Positions 8,673 through 17,782 of a DNA stretch of 64,000 nt are shown one piece after another; position 1 is the first letter of the stretch; each line of letters starts with the position of its first letter. The notes beneath the pieces were generated by a model. That model saw nothing but the letters and a program-made list of their open reading frames with translations, had not been told where the DNA came from and did no database searches. Source of the DNA: Ruminococcus sp. (GTDB taxonomy: Bacteria; Bacillota; Clostridia; Oscillospirales; Ruminococcaceae). The position numbers and the translations under genes are program-made. The stretch covers positions 41,301 to 105,300 of the forward strand of contig JAFUYP010000005.1 in assembly GCA_017470535.1 (NCBI GenBank). The letters run 5' to 3'.

Positions 8673-8940
8673 AAACAGCCCCCCGGTATGGGTAGCGCTT
8701 ATAAAAATGCTTATGTATTTTATCGGGGGAAACCTTTCTGAAGACTGGTTTCCTCCGAACCCCTTTCCAAAGACTGTCAATTTATTTTTTCATAAAGGGC
8801 ATATATGCCCTTTTTGAAAAAATGGGTCAAAAGTTTTAGGAAGGGGGTCTGGGGGATAACCCTTTTTCAAAAGGGTTTCCCCCAGTAGAACATATAAGTA
8901 TCTCTATAAGCACCGCCCATACACAGGGGGCTGTTTTTTA
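8671..8940. repeat. Palindromic intergenic repeat, copy A (also bidirectional terminator)
   Basis: The core at 8687-8892 matches a second copy at 30170-30377 closely. It contains hairpins GGGGGAAACC..GGTTTCC, AAAGGGCATATATGCCCTTT and GGGGGATAACCCTTTTTC..GGGTTTCCCCC. In this copy the outer arms also pair: AAAAACAGCCCCC near 8671 with GGGGGCTGTTTTTT near 8926-8939. It fills the gap between two convergent genes, so it probably terminates both transcripts. Confidence 0.8.
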
Positions 8941-10098
8941 TCAGTCGAGCCACAGGAAGTTGTTGTCGGAATTAAAGAAATCCACGTTATAAAGCAAGAT
9001 CACCTGTGAGATGCCCTCGCTCTTAACAAGCTCGGACACGGTTTTTTCTTCCATATGGTAATAGCGCATATCCACGACGTCGATAGTTGAATAAACTGTC
9101 GCTAAGTACGGAAGCATAGCATTTGCGTAGGAATCCTTTATCACAAGTATATGCTCATCGTTCCCGACATCTGAATGGATAGTAAAGCGTGAGTAGTTGC
9201 CGCCGAAAAGTGTGGCGTACTTATCCTTAGTTTCGAGCTTGGTGAGGTCATACATTCCTACAAGAGTATGCGGATCCTCCTGCTCCTTTGCAAACTCGAC
9301 AGAGTAGACGCCGCCGTTATGGGTCGGTGCCATGAATCTGTCGGCTTTTTGCACAGCAGAGGGGGCTTTTGAATAGAGCGTTCCGTAAAACTCAGCGTTT
9401 ATCGTATGGTAGTCAAGGTTTCCTATTATCTTGCTGTCATACTCTTTACCTAACTCCTTCATCAGTGCATAGAAGCCGTTCTCAGCGCCCCACGCCGTCC
9501 AGTGGTGGTCGGTGCGGTAGAATACAGGCGACACGTCGTCATTCTCTACACCGTTAAATGCACTTTTGAGCTGCTCATACGGGCAGATGAAGTCTATCTT
9601 TTCATCAAGCTGCGACTGCACCTTTTTTACTGTTTCCATCTGGTCATCATTAAGGCAGCCGGCGGGGAGCTTATCGCTATGCACTGCTGTTGCAGTAGGC
9701 ACCAACATAAATGTCATCGGCACATCGACTTTTTTTGCAAAGTCATTTACATACTGCACGTTGCGAAGCGTCTGCGGCGACTCCTTATACTCCTGTATCA
9801 GATAGCCGTCGTCTGCAAAGTACACGCCGTTCTGATAGCTTCTGAGCATCAGTCTTTCGATATCGACCTTCATGGAATAGAGCTTATCACGCAGCGGCAG
9901 CTGGTCTGACATATAGCTTTCAAGCTGCGACTGGAAGTCGCCGTTTAGGATATTTTCGGTACTTACCTCGGGCGACTGGGCAAGAGTACGGTTCTCCATA
10001 TCGGAAAACTCCCTGTCCTTCATGACAAGCCCGACTATCGCAAAGCCGAATATGAATGCTAAAAATATAAAGGTGATGACCTGTTGTTTTATCCTCAT
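8941..10098 (-). CDS. DHHW family protein (AlgX/AlgJ-like surface acylation partner)
   Basis: 385 residues. An N-terminal membrane anchor or signal (about 5-25) is followed by an extracytoplasmic domain. It carries the family-naming motif DHHW at 197-200 (RTDHHWTAWGA), a serine-containing VPTATAVHSDKLP segment and a C-terminal LVIKDSYANAMLPYLA block. DHHW proteins are related to the SGNH-like alginate acetylation proteins AlgJ/AlgX and usually sit next to an MBOAT gene, as here (12 bp downstream of it). They are thought to finish transfer of an acyl group to a cell-surface glycan. GGGGGGCAGGAT precedes the ATG. The target polymer is unknown. Confidence 0.88.
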   Translation of the reverse strand: MRIKQQVITFIFLAFIFGFAIVGLVMKDREFSDMENRTLAQSPEVSTENILNGDFQSQLESYMSDQLPLRDKLYSMKVDIERLMLRSYQNGVYFADDGYLIQEYKESPQTLRNVQYVNDFAKKVDVPMTFMLVPTATAVHSDKLPAGCLNDDQMETVKKVQSQLDEKIDFICPYEQLKSAFNGVENDDVSPVFYRTDHHWTAWGAENGFYALMKELGKEYDSKIIGNLDYHTINAEFYGTLYSKAPSAVQKADRFMAPTHNGGVYSVEFAKEQEDPHTLVGMYDLTKLETKDKYATLFGGNYSRFTIHSDVGNDEHILVIKDSYANAMLPYLATVYSTIDVVDMRYYHMEEKTVSELVKSEGISQVILLYNVDFFNSDNNFLWLD

Positions 10099-10110
10099 AT
10101 CCTGCCCCCC

Positions 10111-11526
10111 TCAGAACCTGAAATACAAAAACGGATTATACGAGCTGCTGACAAGGTATGCTGCACTGAGTATCAGAAGTGCAAGTATAGCAAGCGTCTG
10201 CACTGCATCGAATGCGACGGTGCTTTTGGCTTTTATCTTCACGCCTGCCCACCTGCAAAGTGGTGTGGATGCTATGACAAGCACTATGAACATCACCGCA
10301 AAGGACAGAAGCTTTGATACTGTCATATCGTTTATAAGCGGCAAGCCGCCGAGACCGAACATATTTTTAAGGTTATTTATCAGCTTGTCCGTATCGTCAA
10401 ACGCAAACAGCGCCCACCCCAGCACTATGAAAAACAGCGCATAGATATGCTGCACCGCCTTTGGCGTTTTGACAAGACCCTTGCCCCAGATGAATTTTTC
10501 AAGCAGCAGCAGAACGCCGAAGTACACGCCCCAGCCCATGAAGTTCCAGCTTGCACCGTGCCAGAAGCCTGTGAGCGACCACACTACCATGATGTTGAAG
10601 ATATGCCTGCCCTTGCTGCATCTGTTGCCGCCGAGCGGTATATACACATAGTCACGAAACCAGGTCGAGAGCGAGATATGCCATCTGCGCCAGAACTCTG
10701 TGACGGACTTTGATATATAGGGGTAGTCGAAGTTTTCCAAAAACTCAAAGCCGAACATCTTGCCAAGACCTATCGCCATATCAGAATAGCCCGAGAAATC
10801 AAAGAATATCTGGAAGGTATAGGCAATTATCCCGAGCCATGCCGCTGTGACCGAGAGCTTATCATTGCTCATAGCCGACAGCTCCTCGAACAGTGCGCCT
10901 GCGGAGTTTGCAAGAATGACCTTCTTTGCAAGTCCGAAGGTAAATCTCCTGACACCGTCCGAGAAAAGCTCAAAGGATTCCTTTCTCTGTGTGAGCTGCT
11001 CCTCTATCGTCTGGTAGCGCACTATCGGCCCGGCGATAAGCTGGGGGAAAAGTGCTACATACGTCGCAAGGTTTAAAATATTCCTCTGCGGTCTTACCTC
11101 ACCCTTATACACATCTATCACATAAGAAAGCGTCTGGAAGCTATAAAAGGATATACCTATCGGCAGTGCTATTTCCAGCGCCTTTATACCGAAGCCGCCT
11201 ATATCGTTTGCGGTCTTTATAAAAAGATTCGTATACTTGAAAAAGAAAAGAAAGCCTAAATTCCACACTATCGCCGTTATCATAGCAAAGCGTGCTTTGA
11301 GGACGGCTTTTTCCTTATATCTGCTCTTATCTGCAAATATACCTGTGATATACGCTACCGTTATGCTTGCAAGCATTATCAGCACATATTTCGGCTCGCC
11401 CCACGCATAGAAAACAAGGCTGAATACCAGCAGCACGAAGTTTTTGAGCTTCCTCGGCACTACAAAGTAGGTGAGCATACAAAGCGGCAAAAACAGGTAC
11501 AAAAATACATTACTGCTAAAAAGCAT
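10111..11526 (-). CDS. MBOAT family membrane O-acyltransferase (AlgI-like)
   Basis: 471 residues with about ten or more hydrophobic segments. Family landmarks are LFPQLIAGPIVRY, the FWRRWHISLSTWFRDYVYIPLGG block with His283, and the catalytic His323 in GFWHGASWN. AlgI/PatA/DltB relatives move an acyl group across the membrane to an extracellular acceptor. The length and motifs fit AlgI. AGGGGG precedes the ATG. It lies between the DUF4358 lipoprotein gene and the DHHW gene. The four-gene order SGNH, DUF4358, MBOAT, DHHW points to O-acetylation of an exopolysaccharide or wall polymer. Confidence 0.92.
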   Translation of the reverse strand: MLFSSNVFLYLFLPLCMLTYFVVPRKLKNFVLLVFSLVFYAWGEPKYVLIMLASITVAYITGIFADKSRYKEKAVLKARFAMITAIVWNLGFLFFFKYTNLFIKTANDIGGFGIKALEIALPIGISFYSFQTLSYVIDVYKGEVRPQRNILNLATYVALFPQLIAGPIVRYQTIEEQLTQRKESFELFSDGVRRFTFGLAKKVILANSAGALFEELSAMSNDKLSVTAAWLGIIAYTFQIFFDFSGYSDMAIGLGKMFGFEFLENFDYPYISKSVTEFWRRWHISLSTWFRDYVYIPLGGNRCSKGRHIFNIMVVWSLTGFWHGASWNFMGWGVYFGVLLLLEKFIWGKGLVKTPKAVQHIYALFFIVLGWALFAFDDTDKLINNLKNMFGLGGLPLINDMTVSKLLSFAVMFIVLVIASTPLCRWAGVKIKAKSTVAFDAVQTLAILALLILSAAYLVSSSYNPFLYFRF

Positions 11527-11552
11527 TTAAACCCCCTGAAAAAAACACAGGG

Positions 11553-11572
11553 CAGGGTCAACCCCCACCCTG
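11553..11572 (-). terminator. Weak terminator/attenuator hairpin before the MBOAT gene
   Basis: CAGGGT/ACCCTG stem. On the minus strand it is followed nine bases later by a run of seven T. It could reduce read-through from the DUF4358 gene into the MBOAT gene. Confidence 0.35.
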
Positions 11573-11590
11573 ACAGATCTTACTATGTCA

Positions 11591-12097
11591 TTATCCTATT
11601 ATCTCTTTTGCCTTTGCGTTATCATTTGAAAGGCACATATAAACGCTGTTGCCCTTTATGACTATGACAGGGTCATTGAGCTTATCCATTTCCTCGGGGA
11701 CATAGTCCTTGAAGGTGGTTTTAAGATCCTCTATCCTGTTTTTTACAGCGTCCTCTATCTTTGAAACGCCGTCTGCGTCCTTTGCTTCGATACAAGCTAT
11801 CTCCTCAGCAGTAGCGCCGCCCGAGCCTATATATATTTTAGCGCTCTTATAGTCATCGGCTGTCAGCTTATAGAGCTTCTCGCTTACAGCCGGGTCTATC
11901 TCATTAAGGCTGTCCTTGAACTCTATACCGTTTTTAAGCTCATCTGCAACTGCTGAAACGTCCTTTGCCTCACCTGCTGACTGGCTGTCGCTCGTACTGC
12001 TGCCCGATGATGAACTACTGTCACCGCAGGAAACAAGTCCCACCGAAAGCATCGTTGCTGCTGCAAGCAAAGCAGCTGTCATTTTCTTTAACATCAT
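11591..12097 (-). CDS. DUF4358 lipoprotein
   Basis: 168 residues. The lipoprotein signal ends GLVSC, then a Ser-rich linker, then a compact domain with VADELKNGIEFKDSLNEID, KIYIGSGGATAEEIACIEAKD and a C-terminal VIVIKGNSVYMCLSND. This matches the DUF4358 family, small lipoproteins often found beside MBOAT/DHHW/SGNH genes in Clostridia. No catalytic residues are evident. A role as an accessory to surface polymer acylation is inferred from neighbours. The start could be either of two tandem codons (ATGATG). Confidence 0.85.
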   Translation of the reverse strand: MMLKKMTAALLAAATMLSVGLVSCGDSSSSSGSSTSDSQSAGEAKDVSAVADELKNGIEFKDSLNEIDPAVSEKLYKLTADDYKSAKIYIGSGGATAEEIACIEAKDADGVSKIEDAVKNRIEDLKTTFKDYVPEEMDKLNDPVIVIKGNSVYMCLSNDNAKAKEIIG

Positions 12098-12110
12098 TTT
12101 ATATCTTTCC

Positions 12111-12140
12111 TTTCTTTATGTGTTCTTTCTTTATGTGTTC
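12111..12140. repeat. Tandem 15-bp duplication at the SGNH stop codon
   Basis: Two exact copies of TTTCTTTATGTGTTC (12111-12125 and 12126-12140). The downstream copy on the coding strand contains the SGNH stop codon. The duplicate lies in the leader of the DUF4358 gene and adds purine-rich sequence near its ribosome binding site. Confidence 0.85.
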
Positions 12141-12982
12141 TGCTCTAAGAACTCTATCCACTTAACTAAATACTCCTTTACCATATGGATACCGTCTGAT
12201 GCTGCGTCCTCGGGCAGGCAGCCGTTTTCGTCCACCAGTGCCGCACCTACATCAAGGTAAGTAACGCCGCAGCTTGTGCAGACCTCCTGTATCGCCTGAT
12301 TGAAGGTCGCTATGTTTTCATTAGTAAACGGCATACCCTCTGCGTCCTTAGAGGCTGTTACGGGTATTATCGACTGAACATACACAGTCGCATCGGGCTG
12401 GGCGGTCTTTACAGCTTCTATAAGCTCTTTATACTCCTCCTTGAAGGAGTCTATATACGGCCAGCCGACCTCGTTGATACCGAACATTATATATATCCTC
12501 TTAAACTGCTTCTGTGCAAGTGCGTCCTTGACGTTGCCCATACTGCCGTTATCAAGCTCTATATTATTTTCATCAAGTGCTGAAGATACATTAAGACCTG
12601 TCGCACAATAGAAGGTCGCCAGCGGCTTACCTGAGTTATACGAAAGCCCGACTGTTCGTGAGTCGCCTATAAAGCAGGCATCTGAAAAGTCTGATGTCTT
12701 TTTATTCGGGTCTTCTTCCGAGCTGTCGTCGCCAAAAAGCTGCTCGCCCGTGCCTGAGCTGTTCTCGTCCTTTGGAACGCTGTCGTCGCTCTTTTGCACC
12801 TCTACCGCAGACGATGACTCATCGCTGAGTGCCGTGACACTGCTGTCGGTCTTTTTCAGCCCCGTTGCAGTCATTATCATCCATGCAAACACTGCGACCC
12901 CTGCAAGCATACAGAAAAGTGATATGACATTCTGCTGATTTCTCGCTCTTGCAGCCGGAGATGGCGTTTTCTGCTCTGCCAC
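12131..12982 (-). CDS. Membrane-anchored SGNH/GDSL hydrolase
   Basis: 283 residues starting at GTG with GGAGGAGG upstream. A single membrane segment (about 19-40) is followed by a Ser/Asp-rich linker to about 95, then the SGNH domain. Block I is FIGDSRTVGLS with Ser108, block III is the GINEVGW region, and block V is DGIH with Asp263 and His266. The catalytic domain faces outside. SGNH enzymes remove or transfer acetyl groups on glycans. As first gene of the acylation operon it may transfer the acyl group or edit it. It is driven by the promoter at 13019-13047. Confidence 0.87.
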   Translation of the reverse strand: MAEQKTPSPAARARNQQNVISLFCMLAGVAVFAWMIMTATGLKKTDSSVTALSDESSSAVEVQKSDDSVPKDENSSGTGEQLFGDDSSEEDPNKKTSDFSDACFIGDSRTVGLSYNSGKPLATFYCATGLNVSSALDENNIELDNGSMGNVKDALAQKQFKRIYIMFGINEVGWPYIDSFKEEYKELIEAVKTAQPDATVYVQSIIPVTASKDAEGMPFTNENIATFNQAIQEVCTSCGVTYLDVGAALVDENGCLPEDAASDGIHMVKEYLVKWIEFLEQNT

Positions 12983-13018
12983 CGTGATCCTCCTCCCAAC
13001 TACTATCGTCTATTTTTA

Positions 13019-13047
13019 ATCATACCATATTTTATGATATATTTCAA
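13019..13047 (-). promoter_or_regulatory. Promoter of the SGNH/DUF4358/MBOAT/DHHW operon
   Basis: On the minus strand TTGAAA, 17-nt spacer, TATGAT. One mismatch to consensus in each hexamer. The GTG start lies 36 nt after the -10. Confidence 0.65.
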
Positions 13048-13166
13048 GAGATTTATGAAAAATAGCGGTAGAAATTTCCGACAACATTCAACCTGTTTTT
13101 TAGGCATATTTACACCAGTCACATCTATCGGCATTTCATGTGCTGCAAAGTGAGATCCACACACTA

Positions 13167-13199
13167 AAATATCCGCCCCCGTAAAGGAAGCGGATATTT
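13167..13199 (-). terminator. Terminator of the ten-gene ABC operon
   Basis: Perfect 10-bp stem AAATATCCGC/GCGGATATTT with a 13-nt loop, ten bases past the stop codon of the last permease gene. A short T run follows on the minus strand. Confidence 0.75.
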
Positions 13200-13208
13200 G
13201 AATACATA

Positions 13209-14243
13209 TCAGATACCGGTGATACCCGAACGCTCGACACCCTCAATGAAGTATCTCTGCAAGAAGATATACATGATAAGGATAGGCGTTATAGAAAGTA
13301 TACACCCTGCCTCGAGCCATACGATCATTTGTCGTATGCCGACCTGCTGACCTGCAAAGAGGTCTTGTATCAGCGTAGCGTCGAGGTTTTTGAGCATCAG
13401 CGCAACAGTATCGTTTCTGGTGAAGTATGAGGACGAGATATAGAAGTCGTTCCAGTACCATACTATCGCAAAAAGGAATACTGTTAAGAATGAAGTTTTT
13501 GCGTTCGGTATCATTACCGTAACGTATGTTCGCAGCGGACCGCAGCCGTCGAGGTATGCCGCATCTTCAAGCTCCTTTGGCAGTCCTCTGAAGAACTGAC
13601 GGAAGATGTAGATGAACAGACCTGCTCTTATACCGTTTGCAAAGAGTGCAGGCAGGTACATTGTCAGCGGGCTGTTGATAAGAGAATCGCCGCCGTTTAA
13701 GAATGTTATCCAGCCGAACGAATACTGCATGAACAGGGGGATCGTGATGATCTGCGGCGGAACGATGATCATAAGTGTTACGATAGCAAAGAGTAAATTC
13801 TTGCCTTTGAACTTAAATCTCGCAAAGCCGTAGCCTGTTATAGAGCAGGAAACGACCTCAAGTACAGATGCTATAAGGTTTAAAAGCACTGTATTGAGCG
13901 CTGTGCTTGTGTAGTTCATGATATTCCAAACGTCCTTGACGTTGTCAAGTGTGAACTCCTTCGGCAGCCAGATGATCGACGGGTCGTTCATCTGTTCGCT
14001 GGGTCTGAATGCCGTTGAGACCATGAATATCATCGGGTAGAGTATGATAAAGCTAAGACCAAAAAGTATCAGAAATCTGAATATCGGCCATATAGAGCCA
14101 AGCAGTGCCTGACGTCTGTTATACCTGATCTGTTCAGGGGTAAGGAAATGCTCGATGCCCACTTCCTTCATATGTTTCATACGTTCTTTACGGGCTTTTT
14201 TGCGTTCCTTTTCAAACTGTTTTTCTTCTTTTTTAGTTGCCAA
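13209..14243 (-). CDS. Carbohydrate-type ABC transporter permease (MalG-like), second pair
   Basis: 344 residues. A long Lys/Glu/Arg-rich cytoplasmic N-terminus (about 1-50) precedes six membrane segments. The EAA loop that contacts the ATPase reads EDAAYLDGCGPLRTYVTVMIP. The N-terminal extension is longer than the usual 275-residue MalG-type protein. It is the last gene of the operon, 13 bp after its MalF-like partner. Substrate is unknown. CUT1-type permeases import oligosaccharides or similar molecules, and the operon offers only MacB-type ATPases to power it. Confidence 0.92.
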   Translation of the reverse strand: MATKKEEKQFEKERKKARKERMKHMKEVGIEHFLTPEQIRYNRRQALLGSIWPIFRFLILFGLSFIILYPMIFMVSTAFRPSEQMNDPSIIWLPKEFTLDNVKDVWNIMNYTSTALNTVLLNLIASVLEVVSCSITGYGFARFKFKGKNLLFAIVTLMIIVPPQIITIPLFMQYSFGWITFLNGGDSLINSPLTMYLPALFANGIRAGLFIYIFRQFFRGLPKELEDAAYLDGCGPLRTYVTVMIPNAKTSFLTVFLFAIVWYWNDFYISSSYFTRNDTVALMLKNLDATLIQDLFAGQQVGIRQMIVWLEAGCILSITPILIMYIFLQRYFIEGVERSGITGI

Positions 14244-14256
14244 TTACTCCACCCCC

Positions 14257-15324
14257 TTACTCAACTTCATAGTATACGAGCTTGTTTACAATGAGAACTA
14301 CGATACCCAGAACTACGCCGACGATAGCGAAGTAGCTCCATGCCATAGCTGCCATCATACCGTGCTCCCAGCTTGAGGACTTGGTAAGTACCAGAAGCAT
14401 GACGTCGTTTGAAGGATCAACGAAGGAGTCAACAACGGTGTAAACTATACTTGCAAGTATCATAGGGCTGATGTAGGGAATAGTGATCTTCCAGAAGTAT
14501 TCCCATGCGGTAGCACCTTCCATATTCGCCGCTTCCTTTGCGGAGGACGGGATACCCTGGAGTGCTGAAAGGAACAGAAGTATCTGGATACCTGAGTTCC
14601 ATACCAGGTTCATGATGTCGCCGACGACTGAGCTTATGACCTCAGTCAGCGAATCGGAGATGTTATACACACCTAAGAAGTTTAAAAGCTCATCTACAAG
14701 GTTTGCTTCAAACATCGAGCTGAACTGCTCGGAACCGCCTGCGTAACCGCCGGTGCTCATGTTACCGTTGATGATGTCGATAACAGGTCCTGTTGCGATG
14801 ATAACAGGGAGGAAGAATACTGCTCTTGCGAATGTTCTTCCCTTGAATTTCTGGTTGAGTATTACTGCTACGAATATTGAGAATATCAGGATAAGCGGAG
14901 TTTTAAGTGCCGTATCCTTGAGCATCGCAACAAGTGCAGGTGTATAGTCAACGTCTTTTCTGAATGCGTATACATAGTTATCAAGTCCTACCCATTCAAG
15001 CTGCATCTCGCCGTTTACAGGCTGTGTCTTATTGAACGAATAGATAAGCGACTCGATAAGAGGCATGACGAAGAAGTATATAGTACCTATCGCCCACAGT
15101 GCTATAAAGCCCAGACCATAAAGTGCTTTTCTTTTTTCATACGGGATATTTCTTCCCTTCTGCTTTACAGGCTTGCTTTCTTTTTCGAGCTTTTGCTCGA
15201 ATGCCTCAGCGCCCATAGTTTCGGGAGCGTCAGCTGACTCGGTCTGCTGCTCGGTAGTTTCCTCTGCCGGTGCAGCGTTTTCGTCGAGTATTTCATTTTC
15301 CATTATTTCTTCATTAATACTCAT
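14257..15324 (-). CDS. Carbohydrate-type ABC transporter permease (MalF-like), second pair
   Basis: 355 residues. An acidic Glu/Ala/Thr-rich N-terminus (about 1-70) precedes six membrane segments. The EAA loop reads AKEAANMEGATAWEYFWKITIP. A hydrophilic insertion (about 170-235, NMSTGGYAGGSEQF onward) lies in an external loop and is longer than in typical relatives. Its ATG overlaps the stop of the DUF5696 gene by one base (TGATG), indicating translational coupling. Confidence 0.92.
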   Translation of the reverse strand: MSINEEIMENEILDENAAPAEETTEQQTESADAPETMGAEAFEQKLEKESKPVKQKGRNIPYEKRKALYGLGFIALWAIGTIYFFVMPLIESLIYSFNKTQPVNGEMQLEWVGLDNYVYAFRKDVDYTPALVAMLKDTALKTPLILIFSIFVAVILNQKFKGRTFARAVFFLPVIIATGPVIDIINGNMSTGGYAGGSEQFSSMFEANLVDELLNFLGVYNISDSLTEVISSVVGDIMNLVWNSGIQILLFLSALQGIPSSAKEAANMEGATAWEYFWKITIPYISPMILASIVYTVVDSFVDPSNDVMLLVLTKSSSWEHGMMAAMAWSYFAIVGVVLGIVVLIVNKLVYYEVE

Positions 15325-17756
15325 CAGCCGTTCGTCCCCCCTTCTGTAAGTGCCGGGCTGAGGTCGTAGGTCGTACCGTCAACATTTGCAGTAGCATTTG
15401 ACATATTGATACGAACTGTTACGTCCTTGCTGCCGTCAGTATAGACTGTCTTTAGCTCGTTGCCGTCTGCGCTGCGCTCATAGCTCTTGATAGTCATATC
15501 GCTGACACCCGAAAGTATCTGCTTTGTAAGTGCAAATTCCTCAGCAGCGTGAGGTACCCAGCCCTCATAGTTTGCATAATAGAGGTCATCGTAATCAGTA
15601 TCCTGAAGTACAGATGCGTCCTCATAGATCATATCATAATGGATATTTGAGCCGGCTGCAAGGCTTAACATGAACATCTCGTCGCTGTTGGAGCTTGCGT
15701 TTATAGGCTTGCCGGAGAACGGTACATAGCCGTGGATAACCATTTGATAGAAAGGTATATCGTAGTCTGTTACGTTGAAGCCGCTCGAATATACAGGCAC
15801 GTTTGTGATATTATCAGCAAACGGGATAACATAGGAATTAGCGCCGTCTGCGATTATCTTGCCCATATCGTTCTTAGCCTTTTCAAAGCCCTCGATGAGC
15901 GTATTCATCGTCTTATCTCTTACAGAGGTATTCTTAGACGAGAAGTCTGATGAGAGCTTGCTTGCGAAGTCGCCGAAGCCGATATTCTCGATACCCTCGT
16001 CCTTATAGCTTGAGATCATCTCATCGAACACGTTTGAATACTTAGCCGGTGAGAGAAGTGCCGGTGAAACGCCGACCTCTGCAACGCCGAATGCGTATGA
16101 GTACTTACTCTGTCTTGAATAAGCGTTTGAGATCCTGATAGCTGTACTTGTAAGGGTCATATAGCCCCACGAGGAGGAATCCATCGTGTTGTTATTGAGT
16201 GTCGGGTAGACCTCTGCACCCTCCATGCCGAGCATATCCTTGAAATCGTCCTGACCGCCGAGCGTACCGGAAGCGTCAGCCTCAGTCGAGATCTTATGGT
16301 TGATAGCCTTATTTGTCCAGTCGTGATAATTTACGACAAGGTCGTCTATCGACTTTTCTTTGAGCTTATCAACTATCTCTGTTGCCTGCTTAAAGCCGGT
16401 TATCTCAGTTTTAAGGTCGAACGGAAGACCCAGGATAGATGTCTGCTTCAAAACGCCGCCGTAGAAATCAACATAAAGCGGAGATTTATTAGCCTCGGTC
16501 TTTTTCTCAAGTCCCTTATTCTCGATAAGGTAGTTTCTGTAAACCTCTGCACAGTCTGCGTAGTTTACATCAGCACCGTCCTTGCCGGATACCGGGTAGT
16601 AGTGAACGCCCAGGCGCTCAGTCTTTATATCGCCCTTTTCATAAACGGTAAGTCTGTTCGTAGAGTCACCGCTCATATAGAACTGGTCGGTACTTCTTGT
16701 GGTAAAGGAGAAATAAACGGTATTATATGCCTGTTTATTCTGTCCTGATACCTGTGCTTTGACAGCTGAATAGGAATCGCCCTCGCTTGCCACGATGACA
16801 AGACCGTTCTGACCCTTGACTGTTGCTGCCACCGGCAGGAACGACTGCTGTGTTACTCTCGGAGCCGAGAGCGGTACAGGAGTATAATCTCTGCCGTAGA
16901 TCGTCATTTCATAGTCTGCGTAGTTGGATTTGCCGTTATTGTACTCAATAACTGCGCCTGAGCCGTCGGGAACTATCATATAGCCGTTTATCGGAGTCCC
17001 GTCTATCTCAGTTGTGCCCTGAGCGCCGAAGAAAGGTGCGATAGCTATTTTTGTTATTACCTTACCGTCTACTGCGTTGGTATCCGGCTCGTCGATCTCC
17101 TTGGTATCTACATATGCGTAGAGTCCCTTATCATCAAGCTCATAATGTACGGGTATCTTGAAGCCGCCGCTTGATTTTGAGAACTTATATGTAACAACAA
17201 CGCCCTTATTATTCGTCTTGAACTTAGCTGTTGCGTTTGCCGAATAAATATCGGTAACGTTTCTCTTGCTCTGCAAAAGGTCAGCGTAGCTTACTACCAG
17301 GCTTGATGATACCTGTTTTCTCTGCGCTTTCTTCATAGTAGAACCCTTTGCTTCATCAACGATAGTCTGGTCGCCGTAGGTATTTATCGGGCTTGACCAC
17401 CAGAACTGACCTGACTCTTTTACCAGAAGTCCTACTCTTTCGTTGTCCTCATCTGAATAAAGTGCGAACTTGTCGTTTTCAGCTGCAAGCTCACAGGACT
17501 CGAGCTTTGTTGCCTCTTCATCTGTGATGAGCGGCACCTCTTCATCATCGCTCTTTTCGTCCTTTTCATCTTCATCAGCGCTGTCCTTATCGCTGTCAGC
17601 GTCACCGCCGGCAGTTTTATCATCAGCAGCTGCGTCTGTTACAGCCTCCTTAGTGGCATCATCATCTGAAGAGGATGCTACTACCGAACCCAGAGGCATC
17701 AGCATTGTAAGAACTAACGCAAAAACTATGACCTTTTTGAAATTTCTGTTATGCAT
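15324..17756 (-). CDS. DUF5696 family secreted protein
   Basis: 810 residues. A signal peptide (about 1-28, ending SVVAS) is followed by a very acidic Asp/Glu/Lys linker (about 30-75) and a large extracytoplasmic region without further membrane segments. The middle (LYVDFYGGVLKQTSILGLPFD; then DLVVNYHDWTN) and the C-terminal part look like a sugar-enzyme-like barrel. I recognise it as DUF5696, a family of unknown function commonly next to sugar ABC permeases in Firmicutes. I cannot assign catalytic residues. It may act on or present the transported ligand. Confidence 0.82.
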   Translation of the reverse strand: MHNRNFKKVIVFALVLTMLMPLGSVVASSSDDDATKEAVTDAAADDKTAGGDADSDKDSADEDEKDEKSDDEEVPLITDEEATKLESCELAAENDKFALYSDEDNERVGLLVKESGQFWWSSPINTYGDQTIVDEAKGSTMKKAQRKQVSSSLVVSYADLLQSKRNVTDIYSANATAKFKTNNKGVVVTYKFSKSSGGFKIPVHYELDDKGLYAYVDTKEIDEPDTNAVDGKVITKIAIAPFFGAQGTTEIDGTPINGYMIVPDGSGAVIEYNNGKSNYADYEMTIYGRDYTPVPLSAPRVTQQSFLPVAATVKGQNGLVIVASEGDSYSAVKAQVSGQNKQAYNTVYFSFTTRSTDQFYMSGDSTNRLTVYEKGDIKTERLGVHYYPVSGKDGADVNYADCAEVYRNYLIENKGLEKKTEANKSPLYVDFYGGVLKQTSILGLPFDLKTEITGFKQATEIVDKLKEKSIDDLVVNYHDWTNKAINHKISTEADASGTLGGQDDFKDMLGMEGAEVYPTLNNNTMDSSSWGYMTLTSTAIRISNAYSRQSKYSYAFGVAEVGVSPALLSPAKYSNVFDEMISSYKDEGIENIGFGDFASKLSSDFSSKNTSVRDKTMNTLIEGFEKAKNDMGKIIADGANSYVIPFADNITNVPVYSSGFNVTDYDIPFYQMVIHGYVPFSGKPINASSNSDEMFMLSLAAGSNIHYDMIYEDASVLQDTDYDDLYYANYEGWVPHAAEEFALTKQILSGVSDMTIKSYERSADGNELKTVYTDGSKDVTVRINMSNATANVDGTTYDLSPALTEGGTNG

Positions 17757-17782
17757 TTATTTTACACCACCGTTTCTGTAAG

